From the NCBI RefSeq assembly GCF_002161285.1, contig NZ_NFHH01000002.1, positions 227,638 to 291,637 on the forward strand: DNA of 64,000 nt. The letters are read 5' to 3'. The DNA comes from Blautia sp. An81 (GTDB taxonomy: Bacteria; Bacillota; Clostridia; Lachnospirales; Lachnospiraceae). Both the position numbers and the translations under genes were made by a program. Positions 23,100 to 30,849 of this stretch are shown here, in pieces (position 1 is the first letter of the stretch; each line of letters opens with the position of its first letter). Under the pieces are notes generated by a model. It was given only the letters and a program-made list of their open reading frames with translations, was not told the DNA's origin and searched no databases.

Positions 23100-23913
23100 T
23101 TTCACGCAACAAAACCGCTTCTTCCGTACAGATATGAGGTGAAAGAAGAAAATTAACGATTATGAGGTTAGCAGACGGATAGTTGCTGTACCGATAGGAA
23201 GTGAAAAGAAGAAAATTCATTAGAAATTGCCAGAAATATATCTCTCATTTGTATTGATGATAGAGAGAGGAAAATGTTTGAAAGTTGGCAGTAACCGCAG
23301 TCGCTGGGTAGCTGTTAAGTGAAGAAAGATTTTTTCGCTTTTACTTGGCAGAACACCACTTCTGCCCCTGTATGGTACGAAAAGAAAAAACTTCTGAAAT
23401 CTGGAAGCAAAAGACACTTTCCATTCCCTATATGGAGCGGAAAGAGGAAATCCGGTCGAGGATTGCCTGTATCTTATCTGTCATTCGTACTAATAGCGGA
23501 AAAAGAAAAGATTGTTTTCAATTTTGGGTATCAATCTTCCCTCTGCATAGCGAGTGTTAAGCGTAAAGAGGTTTTCTTCTTTCAACTGTTCTTTGACAAG
23601 TGAATACAGCAGTCAGATACGTTAGACAGCCAGCGAGCCGTAACGGGCTGGTACGCCATGACCTTTTTCCGGCAAAGCGAGCGATACCATGCCAGCGTCC
23701 ATAAAAGAGAGTTTGTCACTTCTCTTAGCCATGACCTGTGTTGTCTGATAATGATACTCCCGTACAGCCACAGCCTGAACGCTAGAAACGTCGCACGCAA
23801 TGGGTACGGCTACATGAGAACCATGCAGAGGTGCAAGTCCTGTGGGCGTTGACAATCGCCGTCTGACTGCTTCAACAGTCCAAAACGAAAAGAGGTGATG
23901 TGTTATTGATAAA
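23100..23913. other. Gene-free stretch between relaxase and recombinase genes
   Basis: About 800 bases without a convincing coding region on either strand. The first 100 bases hold two related units (GAGGTGAAAGAAGAAAATT at 23136 and GGAAGTGAAAAGAAGAAAATT at 23199), and the middle has GTTAAGTGAAG / GTTAAGCGTAAAG variants. From 23600 on the DNA is richer in short GC hairpins (GCCAGCGAGCCGTAACGGGCTGG at 23630-23652). It may encode a structured RNA or hold eroded genes. Nothing firm can be assigned. Confidence 0.4.
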
Positions 23914-24075
23914 ATGACAGAAAAAGAAGATACGGGAAATGCGACAGTCAAGAAGCGTCTGGCTTATGGAAAGACACGAATTATCATAAAAGAACATTTT
24001 TCAGAGCAAGGGAAAACGATTGACGAACTGTGGACAGATGTTCTTCTGGAAAAAGCAAAGCAGACAACAGCGTGA
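23914..24075 (+). CDS. Small basic protein upstream of the serine recombinase
   Basis: The 53-residue product (MTEKEDTGNATVKKRLAYGKTRIIIKEHFSE…TIDELWTDVLLEKAKQTTA) starts at the ATG 23914 with AGAGGTGATG upstream. Its T-V-K-K-R opening and length recall the small accessory proteins encoded beside large serine recombinases of Tn4451-type elements (TnpW-like), though similarity is only at the level of layout. The recombinase gene starts 113 bp later. It could help recombination directionality. Confidence 0.55.
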   Translation: MTEKEDTGNATVKKRLAYGKTRIIIKEHFSEQGKTIDELWTDVLLEKAKQTTA

Positions 24076-24188
24076 GAAAAAGGGGCAGAGATGAAAAATA
24101 TATTGAATGAGGAAAAATGCCCGTGTTATACTTTATCTGCAAGCAGGTATTGTAAACATGGGTTGGTTATAGAGGAGGATAACTGACA

Positions 24189-25802
24189 ATGAAACAACAG
24201 ATTTACAATACTGCACTTTATCTTAGGCTGAGCCGTGATGATGAATTACAGGGGGAAAGCTCCAGTATCACGACACAGAGAAGTATGCTCCGCTCCTATG
24301 CCAGAGAACACCATTTGAACGTTATTGACGAGTACATAGATGACGGGTGGTCGGGAACAAACTTTGACAGACCGGATTTTCAGCGCATGATTGCAGATAT
24401 TGAAGCCGGAAAAATCAACTGTGTAGTTACAAAAGACCTCTCCCGTCTTGGCAGAAATTACATTATGACGGGGCAGTACACGGAACTGTACTTCCCCAGC
24501 CATAATGTCCGCTACATAGCGGTTGACGACGGCGTGGACAGTGAAAAAGGCGAGAGCGAAATTGCACCGTTTAAGAACATCATCAATGAGTGGGTGGCAC
24601 GAGATACCAGCCGTAAAGTAAAATCTGCCTTTAAGACAAAATTTGCAGAGGGCGCACACTATGGGGCATATGCTCCGATTGGCTACAAGAAGCACCCGGA
24701 AATCAAAGGGAAGATTATCCCAGATGATGAAACAAGGTGGATTGTGGAGAAGATATTTTCACTTGCCTATCAGGGCAACGGCGGGGCGAAAATCACAAAG
24801 ACGCTGATTGAAGAAAAAGTACCCACTCCCTCTTGGATAAACTACCAGAGATACGGAACATTCGCACATATCTTCGCAAATGCGCCGGAGAGCAAGCGTT
24901 ACACATGGACAATAGCACAGGTCAAGACGATACTGAAAAACGAAGTCTACATAGGAAACAGCGTGCATAACAAACAGTCTACTATCTCTTTCAAGAACAA
25001 GAAGAAAGTCCGCAAGCCGGAAAGTGAATGGTTCAGAGTGGAGAATACCCATGAAGCGATCATTGACAAGGACGTGTTCTACCGTGTGCAGGAGCTTATC
25101 AAGTCCAGACGCCGACAGAGAAAGAACAAGGAAACACAGATATTCGCCGGACTTGTCAAATGCGCTGACTGTGGCTGGTCTATGAGGTTTGGGACGAATA
25201 CCGCCAACAAAACGCCTTACAGCTATTACGCTTGCAGTTTTTACGGGCAGTTTGGCAAAGGTTACTGTTCTATGCACTATATCCGCTATGACGTGCTGTA
25301 TCAAGCGGTACTGGAAAGACTTCAATTCTGGGCGAGAGCCGTACAGCAGGACGAGGAAATGGTCTTGAAGAAGATACAGAAAGCTGGAAACGCACAGAGA
25401 TTGCAGACAAAGAAAAAAGCAGAAACGGCACTGAAAAAGGCAGAGAGCCGACAAAAAGAAGTTGACCGCTTATTCCTTAAAATGTACGAGGACAGAGCCA
25501 GCGGAAAGATAACAGAGCGTAATTTCGTCATGTTATCCAGTAAATATCAGCAGGAACAGATAGAGCTGGAAGAACAGACAGCAAGCCTAAGTGAAGAAAT
25601 ACGAAAAATGGAACAAGAAATGATAGGCGCAGAGAAATGGGTGGAACTCATCAAAGAAAATGCAGTACCTAAGGAACTGACCGCTACACTGCTCAATACC
25701 ATGATTGAGAAAATCCTAATCCATGCGCCGGAAATAGATGATAATGGCGAAAAGACACAAGAAATCGAGATATATTATCGCTTTATCGGAAAAATTGATT
25801 AA
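24189..25802 (+). CDS. Large serine recombinase (TndX/TnpX-like)
   Basis: The 537-residue enzyme has the resolvase domain with nucleophile Ser15 (YLRLSRDDELQGES), D-R-P-x-F-x-x-M and VTKDLSRLGRN motifs, the Recombinase domain (YGAYAPIGYKKHPE…), a zinc ribbon (CADCGWSM…CSFYGQFGKGYC), a long coiled coil (about 395-470) and a DUF4368-like tail. GGAGGATAAC precedes the ATG. Such enzymes excise the element as a circle and insert it at GA dinucleotides; both element ends here show GA, and its gene ends 28 bp before the right end. Confidence 0.92.
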   Translation: MKQQIYNTALYLRLSRDDELQGESSSITTQRSMLRSYAREHHLNVIDEYIDDGWSGTNFDRPDFQRMIADIEAGKINCVVTKDLSRLGRNYIMTGQYTELYFPSHNVRYIAVDDGVDSEKGESEIAPFKNIINEWVARDTSRKVKSAFKTKFAEGAHYGAYAPIGYKKHPEIKGKIIPDDETRWIVEKIFSLAYQGNGGAKITKTLIEEKVPTPSWINYQRYGTFAHIFANAPESKRYTWTIAQVKTILKNEVYIGNSVHNKQSTISFKNKKKVRKPESEWFRVENTHEAIIDKDVFYRVQELIKSRRRQRKNKETQIFAGLVKCADCGWSMRFGTNTANKTPYSYYACSFYGQFGKGYCSMHYIRYDVLYQAVLERLQFWARAVQQDEEMVLKKIQKAGNAQRLQTKKKAETALKKAESRQKEVDRLFLKMYEDRASGKITERNFVMLSSKYQQEQIELEEQTASLSEEIRKMEQEMIGAEKWVELIKENAVPKELTATLLNTMIEKILIHAPEIDDNGEKTQEIEIYYRFIGKID

Positions 25803-25829
25803 AAATCGGATTGATATTTTTAACTAAGG

Positions 25830-26123
25830 GAAACCGGTCAATCTTATCCGGATTTCCAACGGCTCGTCATGCTAAGTGACTATTTCGATATGACATTAGA
25901 TGAATTAGTGAAAGATATAGATGTTCAGGATGTCAGAGAGAAAAGTTTTACCGATGAGAAAGTGAACTCTATTTATTTAGATGTAGAGAACGGCAAAGCA
26001 AAAGTTAAGAAATTAGTAAAAATATTATGTTATATCATTCTCCTTATAGGAGTCTTTGTTGTTGCAGGCTTCATTCTGCATTTGCTATTTCCTGATATAG
26101 AATGGCTTTGGCAAAGAATGTAG
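25830..26123 (+). pseudogene. XRE-family regulator, 3' half, split by the mobile element
   Basis: From the GA at 25830 the frame reads ETGQSYPDFQRLVMLSDYFDMTLDELVKD…, the standard continuation of an XRE regulator after KWE, and ends with a membrane helix (ILCYIILLIGVFVVAGFILHLLF) and a stop at 26123. An internal ATG (25869) is open but would give a protein without its DNA-binding part. With 17913-18017 it makes one 132-residue gene. Confidence 0.85.
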
Positions 26124-26226
26124 GTATGATTCTGGAACAGGTAATTTATAAGTTGGCAAGCGAGAAAATCTGAGATTGGAGAAGGTACAACTCTTATCCA
26201 GTCAGTATTATCCTATACATAATAGT

Positions 26227-26262
26227 CTGGAGGTCTTCCTTTGCGAAAACCTCCAGTTTTTT
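26227..26262 (+). terminator. Rho-independent terminator after the split XRE gene
   Basis: CTGGAGGT (26227-26234) pairs with ACCTCCAG (26249-26256), followed by TTTTTT. It insulates the regulator from the permease operon. Confidence 0.85.
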
Positions 26263-26273
26263 CTTTTAGAAAC

Positions 26274-26326
26274 AACTCCACCAAAAGAACATCTCAACTC
26301 CACCTGAACTCCACCTTCCTTATGTA
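26274..26326 (+). promoter_or_regulatory. Promoter of module 3 permease operon with phased regulator-binding repeats
   Basis: AACTCCACC occurs at 26274, 26296 and 26307, with a weaker AAGAACATC at 26285: four sites at exact 11-bp steps. The last is followed after the same distance as at 14633 by TATGTA (26321-26326), a probable -10. The same nonamer precedes the module 3 response regulator gene, so that regulator probably activates this promoter. The rest of 26124-26388 holds a terminator and leader. Confidence 0.75.
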
Positions 26327-26388
26327 TCCTTAGAATGTTCACTTACACATGGACAACAGAACAACATAAGAAATGAGGTGAAAGAAAA

Positions 26389-27726
26389 ATGAATTTGTGT
26401 AAACGGGCTTTTCTCTATTCCATACGGAAGAAAGGAAAGACTTTTACGCTGCTTGCGTTCCTTCTGGTCATGGCAACGCTGATGCTGACCTGCTTTTCCA
26501 TCCAGTCTGCCACAGAAACGGCTAATGCCAACATCAAAAAGGCTCTTCTGGGATACTTCACAATCAATGGAAAACAGCTGGAGGGCGGGATCACAGAGGA
26601 GGTACGGGAGCAGATCCTGGGGATTGACGGACTGAGCGGCAGGTACACGCTCCGCTCTTACTCCTACGCTGAATATTGTGATGCACAGGGGAATCCTCTT
26701 GCAATCAATACGGAAGAAGCTGCTCAGATACCGGAAGGCTATGAACACGCTGGAAAGATCGTGGCCAATTCAAACTCCCAGGATGACAGCTACTTTACGG
26801 AAGGCGGGTTTGAACTGACACAGGGCGAACCGATTACCACGGAGGGCGGAAACCAGGTGTTGATCCATGAGAAATTTGCACAGAGAAACGGGCTGAGTGT
26901 AGGGGATACGATGCTGCTGAAGGATGTGGAGGGGAAGAATCGTACCATTCCGGTAACGGTGGCCGGGATCTTTACCAATACCAAAGAACAGGACTCTATC
27001 GGCATTGCACCGTCCTATGATCTCTACGACAATATTGTATTTACAGACCTGTCCACAGCCGCCAGCCTGCTCTATGGAACAGAAGACGGAGCAAGTGTAC
27101 AGTATGGGGATTTTTATGTGGATAATCCGGATGAGCTTGAGCGCATCATGGATGAGGTAAAGGATATTCCGGGTGTAGCATGGGAGGACTGTACGCTCAC
27201 ACGCTATGACAACGACTACCAGAACGCAAAGGAGTCCTTGGAAGGCCTGCAGAATATCGTGTTTATTGCCATTGCGGTGGTATCTGTGATCTGCTTCCTG
27301 GTGCTGGCACTATTCCTGACGCTGCGCCTCCGGGGACGCATCCATGAAACCGGTATCTATCTGGCGATGGGAATCTCAAAAGGCTCGGTTTTGTTGCAGT
27401 ATCTGCTGGAGGTGGTTCTTGTGGCGGCCATCGCCCTTGTAATCTCCTTTGGCACCAGCACCGTCATTTCCCATCAGATCGGGAGCAGCCTGCTCTCTCA
27501 GGTAACAAGCGAAACCTATGAAACGGTGGATTTGACAGGGGAAAACGAAGCTGCGGAAGAACCCGCCGAGGATTTGAACCTTTCCGAGATTGAGGTGGCA
27601 GTCTCCGGGAGAGATTACGCAATGGTCTGGGGATTTGGCATGGTACTGTGTGTGGCCTCTACTGCACTGGCGGCCTATCCCATTATGAAGATGAAACCCA
27701 AGAGTATCTTGTCGCAGATGAGTTAA
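26389..27726 (+). CDS. FtsX/MacB-type ABC permease (module 3, first of four)
   Basis: This 445-residue protein has an N-terminal helix (TFTLLAFLLVMATLMLTCF), an outer domain of ~240 residues, and three FtsX helices (about 290-310, 338-360, 413-432) ending PIMKMKPKSILSQMS. GAGGTGA precedes the ATG. It differs most from the other three permeases of this module. It carries a short acidic insert (ENEAAEEPAEDLNLSE) before the last helix. With the ATPase at 33498-34175 it would form part of an antimicrobial-peptide-type exporter; the preceding promoter carries the phased repeats. Confidence 0.85.
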   Translation: MNLCKRAFLYSIRKKGKTFTLLAFLLVMATLMLTCFSIQSATETANANIKKALLGYFTINGKQLEGGITEEVREQILGIDGLSGRYTLRSYSYAEYCDAQGNPLAINTEEAAQIPEGYEHAGKIVANSNSQDDSYFTEGGFELTQGEPITTEGGNQVLIHEKFAQRNGLSVGDTMLLKDVEGKNRTIPVTVAGIFTNTKEQDSIGIAPSYDLYDNIVFTDLSTAASLLYGTEDGASVQYGDFYVDNPDELERIMDEVKDIPGVAWEDCTLTRYDNDYQNAKESLEGLQNIVFIAIAVVSVICFLVLALFLTLRLRGRIHETGIYLAMGISKGSVLLQYLLEVVLVAAIALVISFGTSTVISHQIGSSLLSQVTSETYETVDLTGENEAAEEPAEDLNLSEIEVAVSGRDYAMVWGFGMVLCVASTALAAYPIMKMKPKSILSQMS

Positions 27727-27741
27727 GGAGGTGCAGGCGAT

Positions 27742-29016
27742 ATGAACTTAGGATTACGGGCGCTTTTATACACGGCCCGGAAATGGAAAAAGACGCTGTT
27801 GGTATTCTGCCTGATTTTATCAATCAGTACCCTGGTATTGTCAGGGCTTGCTATTGCAGACGCACAGGAAGAGCAGACAGAGGAAGTCCGGGGAACCACC
27901 GGAGCCAGCTTTACCGTCCAGAGGGATATATCTACAGGGGGCTGGTCAAGCGGAAGCGGCGGTTCTTACAGCACACAGGAATTTATGACCGAGGACATGA
28001 TCCGGGAGATTGCCTCGGTGGACGGCATCCAGGGATATGACGCTTCCCTGATTACATTGCCACAGATCTTTAATGCCGACGGGGAATCTCTGGAACACGA
28101 AAATTACGGTTTTTATAACTATGGTTCCTACAACTCACAGTATCATGAGTTGTTCTTGTCCGGGCGGTTTGAACTGGTGGAAGGAACCCATATCACAGAT
28201 GACATGTCAAATGGCATCATGATCAGCAAAGAGCTGGCGGAGTGGAATGGATTGAAGGTTGGAGATACACTGACTGGAATCTATTACCCGGAGAACAACA
28301 CGCCTGCAGTGGATATGGAAATCGTAGGCATCTTTGATGTGGTGGCTGATAAAGAGGACCAAGTGAATATGTATGATGACTCCTCTTATTACGATTATTC
28401 CAGCTATGTATTCTGTAGCATGGAGGCTGCGGAAGGATTGATAAAGGGCTGGGGAGAGGACGGTGATGGGATTTCCGAAGCCTATTTCTATGTTACGGAT
28501 GCCGCCCAGTTAGATAATGTGATCAAAGACGTGCAGAACATATCCTCCATTAACTGGAATAACTATACTATCACGTCCAATGATGAGGTATACCAGAACA
28601 TTTCCAGCGCACTCTCTGACACCGGCACCTTGATTACCACGCTGATTGTCGTGATTACGGTTGTGAGTATGGTACTGATCACGCTTATCCTTTTCATGTC
28701 TGTCAGAAGCCGTAAAAGAGAGACTGGAATTTTATTGGCAGTGGGAATTGCAAAGCCTGCAGTTGTCTTGCAGTATCTGCTGGAAACGTTGCTGATTGCT
28801 GTACCAGCCTTCCCTTTGGCTTATGTATGCAGTCGGCAGGTGGCTGGCACTCTGGGAACGCTGTTTGGGAAAACGGCAGAAAATGTGATTGTCACGCCAG
28901 AGCATTTTATGTCGGTGACTATTGCAGGGGGTATCCTGCTGATCATGGCAGTGCTGCTGTCTGGGATTCCAACGATGCGTTTGAAGCCAAGACAGATCTT
29001 ATCCCAGATGGAGTAA
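27742..29016 (+). CDS. FtsX/MacB-type ABC permease (module 3, second of four)
   Basis: This 424-residue protein is a paralogue of 30850-32190 and 32203-33468, sharing the N-terminal signature RALLYTARKWKKTLLVFCL, the ALADAQEEQTEE segment after the first helix, the outer-domain phrase GRFELVEGTHIT, and the end MRLKPRQILSQME. AAGGAGG precedes the ATG and the gap from the previous gene is 15 bp. The IS110 element follows its stop, which may block transcription into the next permease genes. Confidence 0.87.
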   Translation: MNLGLRALLYTARKWKKTLLVFCLILSISTLVLSGLAIADAQEEQTEEVRGTTGASFTVQRDISTGGWSSGSGGSYSTQEFMTEDMIREIASVDGIQGYDASLITLPQIFNADGESLEHENYGFYNYGSYNSQYHELFLSGRFELVEGTHITDDMSNGIMISKELAEWNGLKVGDTLTGIYYPENNTPAVDMEIVGIFDVVADKEDQVNMYDDSSYYDYSSYVFCSMEAAEGLIKGWGEDGDGISEAYFYVTDAAQLDNVIKDVQNISSINWNNYTITSNDEVYQNISSALSDTGTLITTLIVVITVVSMVLITLILFMSVRSRKRETGILLAVGIAKPAVVLQYLLETLLIAVPAFPLAYVCSRQVAGTLGTLFGKTAENVIVTPEHFMSVTIAGGILLIMAVLLSGIPTMRLKPRQILSQME

Positions 29017-29110
29017 AGCATTCTGGTGATATGTCAAGAACTTTTTGAAGATGATTTTGATGTGTTTTTCAGAAAAAGGGTAACTTTAATAGACCTTCGG
29101 TATGTATTTC

Positions 29111-29134
29111 AAAAAACCGAATGTCAGTTCGGTT
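29111..29134 (-). terminator. Terminator overlapping the transposase stop codon
   Basis: On the minus strand AACCGAA-CTGACA-TTCGGTT followed by TTTT; the stop TGA (29124-29126) is in the loop. Confidence 0.7.
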
Positions 29135-30425
29135 CAATATTATATTCGGCGTCCAGCTTTTCGCCGGTGTACAGTTGGTTTTTGGCCAGCAATCCAAAAA
29201 CGAGTCGTACGAATTTACGAGATGTAAGCGCGAGTGCTCTTTTGTGCTGATGTTTGGATACCTCAGCATATTTTCTGGCATAGAAGTCAGCATATTCAGG
29301 GATGTGCTTCCTGACGCTGTTTGCCGCTTCGCCAAGATAGTAGCGAAGATAGGGATTCCCGGCTTTCGACATTTGGTTATCCTCAGAAATGAAATCCCCG
29401 GAATCCCCTTTAGGCCAGTAAAGGCCGGCATATTTGGCAAGAGCATCGGACGAATGAAACGCTGTGATATCGCCGATTTCTGACAGGATCCCGGATGCCC
29501 ATACCGGACCGATTCCGGGTATGGATTGAAGGATGATCAGGGCGTTTGTGTTCATTCCCTTGATGCATTTGTCAATCGCCTGCTCGATCAGCCTGATTTC
29601 TTTCTGATAGGCCTGGATGCAGTTAAACGAGCTTGCCAGTGAGATGTTCAGTGGTTCGTACATGCACTTGTCCAAGCGGTAGGAATCTCTGGCCGCCTTC
29701 CGCAAAAGCTCGGAAGTTTTGGATAGGTCAGAGATGCGGTTCCTGCTCTTTTGTGCAAGGAAGGCAAGCAGATCCTCTTCCGGCATATCGATGATTTCCT
29801 GCGGAGACAGGAATTCCGTCAGGACGGCTGAGGAAGTGGCCCCATAGAGATTGCCAAAGGGCTTGTCATCCCCTTCCAGGAGCTGAAGCTCGCTGAACTT
29901 CAGATAAAGATTCGAGACCATGTAGGTCTTCTCTCTGGTGATGCACTCAGAAAGGTGCATACGGTGCCTTGTCAAACGTTTCAGGGCAATAAACTGCCCG
30001 CCGCGCCATGGTTCCAGCTTTTTGGTACGGCCTACCCTTCCAAAGTCCGCAATGAGATAGGCATCTGTGGGATCGGTTTTTTCCATTCCGATATAGGACT
30101 TGCGGTAGTTCGCAGTGGTCTTTGGGTTTACACAGAAGACGTAAGGCTTGTAGGGCATGAGGACCTCGCTGGAAGCCAGGAAGTTTGAAATATGGACGCT
30201 GTACACAGAAGTAGATTCCAGGACGATAAGAAGCGTATCCAGATTTTTATGCTTCTGCATACATGCGGCGATCCTATTTACAAGCTCATCAGCCCCCGGC
30301 TGATTATTGCCAAAGGATGTTGAGAGATATTTGTTTTCCTCAAAGTCCATGGCGTAGACAGAATTGGTTTTTGAGCTTACATCAATACCAACAAACAAGG
30401 TGGACATATAGTTGATCTTTACCAT
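29124..30425 (-). CDS. IS110-family transposase
   Basis: The 433-residue enzyme starts at the ATG 30423-30425 (MVKINYMSTLFVGIDVSSK) with GGAGGTGAT upstream; a longer open frame to 30668 lacks a start signal. It has the DEDD domain (Asp15 in GIDVSSK, VLESTSVYS, DPTDAYLIADF) and the C-terminal Transposase_20 domain with the IPGIGPVWASGILSEIGDITAF helix-hairpin-helix and the catalytic Ser region (SKAGNPYLRYYL). IS110 enzymes are guided by a bridge RNA to choose donor and target DNA. Confidence 0.92.
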   Translation of the reverse strand: MVKINYMSTLFVGIDVSSKTNSVYAMDFEENKYLSTSFGNNQPGADELVNRIAACMQKHKNLDTLLIVLESTSVYSVHISNFLASSEVLMPYKPYVFCVNPKTTANYRKSYIGMEKTDPTDAYLIADFGRVGRTKKLEPWRGGQFIALKRLTRHRMHLSECITREKTYMVSNLYLKFSELQLLEGDDKPFGNLYGATSSAVLTEFLSPQEIIDMPEEDLLAFLAQKSRNRISDLSKTSELLRKAARDSYRLDKCMYEPLNISLASSFNCIQAYQKEIRLIEQAIDKCIKGMNTNALIILQSIPGIGPVWASGILSEIGDITAFHSSDALAKYAGLYWPKGDSGDFISEDNQMSKAGNPYLRYYLGEAANSVRKHIPEYADFYARKYAEVSKHQHKRALALTSRKFVRLVFGLLAKNQLYTGEKLDAEYNIEPN

Positions 30426-30429
30426 GATA

Positions 30430-30785
30430 TCACCTCCATTCCGATAAGGATTTGTGAAGTCTGAAGCAAAAGGTTTATCCTGCGCTGCATACGGTGACCG
30501 AACCCTCGCGTAATGAGCATGCACCCAGTCAGCCATTCTTGCTGGGGCTAACGGCTGGGGATGAAACTTCTGTGTCAGCGGAATGTGCCGTATGAGCCAG
30601 GCTGAATGCTTTCGAAGCAGTCGCGGACAAAGCCGGCTGAAAGGAGGTTGAGCAGTGCCTTCGGACATCAGACTCTGCCTGATATCATACCACAGGATCT
30701 ACCTATATGGAAATGTAACTATCAACTGTATAGATGGGAATCAGGATGAGGGGAGTACCTCTTAGAAGTCCTTACCATCTATACC
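30430..30785 (-). ncRNA. Candidate bridge-RNA region of the IS110 element
   Basis: The ~360 bp upstream of the transposase contain no gene and many inverted repeats, such as GTATAGATGG (30728-30737) / CCATCTATAC (30775-30784) enclosing a GAGG/CCTC hairpin. In IS110-group elements the bridge RNA is made from this non-coding end upstream of the transposase. Position fits; exact ends and guide loops were not determined. Confidence 0.5.
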
Positions 30786-30792
30786 AAAAAAG

Positions 30793-30832
30793 AATAAGTC
30801 TGTAAGCTGTTTTTCTTGCTTACAAACTTATT
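30793..30832. promoter_or_regulatory. Long hairpin before the third permease gene
   Basis: AATAAGTCTGTAAGC (30793-30807) pairs with GCTTACAAACTTATT (30818-30832), 15 bp with a single G-T pair, loop rich in T. It directly precedes the ribosome site of the gene at 30850. It may be the IS boundary, a terminator or a translation-control hairpin. Confidence 0.5.
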
Positions 30833-30849
30833 ATACGAGGAGGTACAGG

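Larger units (their letters stand above)
18018..25831 (+). mobile_element. Mobilizable element with serine recombinase, inserted in an XRE regulator gene
   Basis: The element of about 7.8 kb runs from the GA at 18018-18019 to the GA at 25830-25831. Its genes are a WYL regulator, YoaP-type acetyltransferase, radical SAM protein, sigma-like protein, HTH_16-like protein, Tn916-like oriT and relaxase, a 53-residue protein, and a large serine recombinase ending 28 bp before the right end. It carries no secretion genes, so it should move by hijacking another conjugation system, plausibly that of the surrounding ICE. TndX/TnpX-type recombinases cross over at GA, as seen here. Boundaries come from the perfect restoration of the host reading frame. 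Confidence 0.82.
29040..30790 (-). mobile_element. IS110-family insertion sequence (approximate limits)
   Basis: One transposase gene (29124-30425, minus strand) with a ~360-bp non-coding stretch upstream. The element lies between two paralogous permease genes that would otherwise be adjacent, as their relatives at 32190/32203 are. IS110 elements lack terminal inverted repeats, so the exact ends cannot be fixed from one copy; the limits given are the ends of sequence unlike the flanking operon. Confidence 0.75.

Noticed and set aside
23780..23870. tRNA or group II intron fragment (GGTGCAAGTCC-like loop)
   Set aside because: No cloverleaf could be built, and no reverse transcriptase or domain V/VI pattern is visible.
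30426..30668. Longer N-terminus for the IS110 transposase
   Set aside because: The frame is open but lacks a start signal, and the family begins close to the GIDVSSK motif; the ATG at 30425 has a strong ribosome site.
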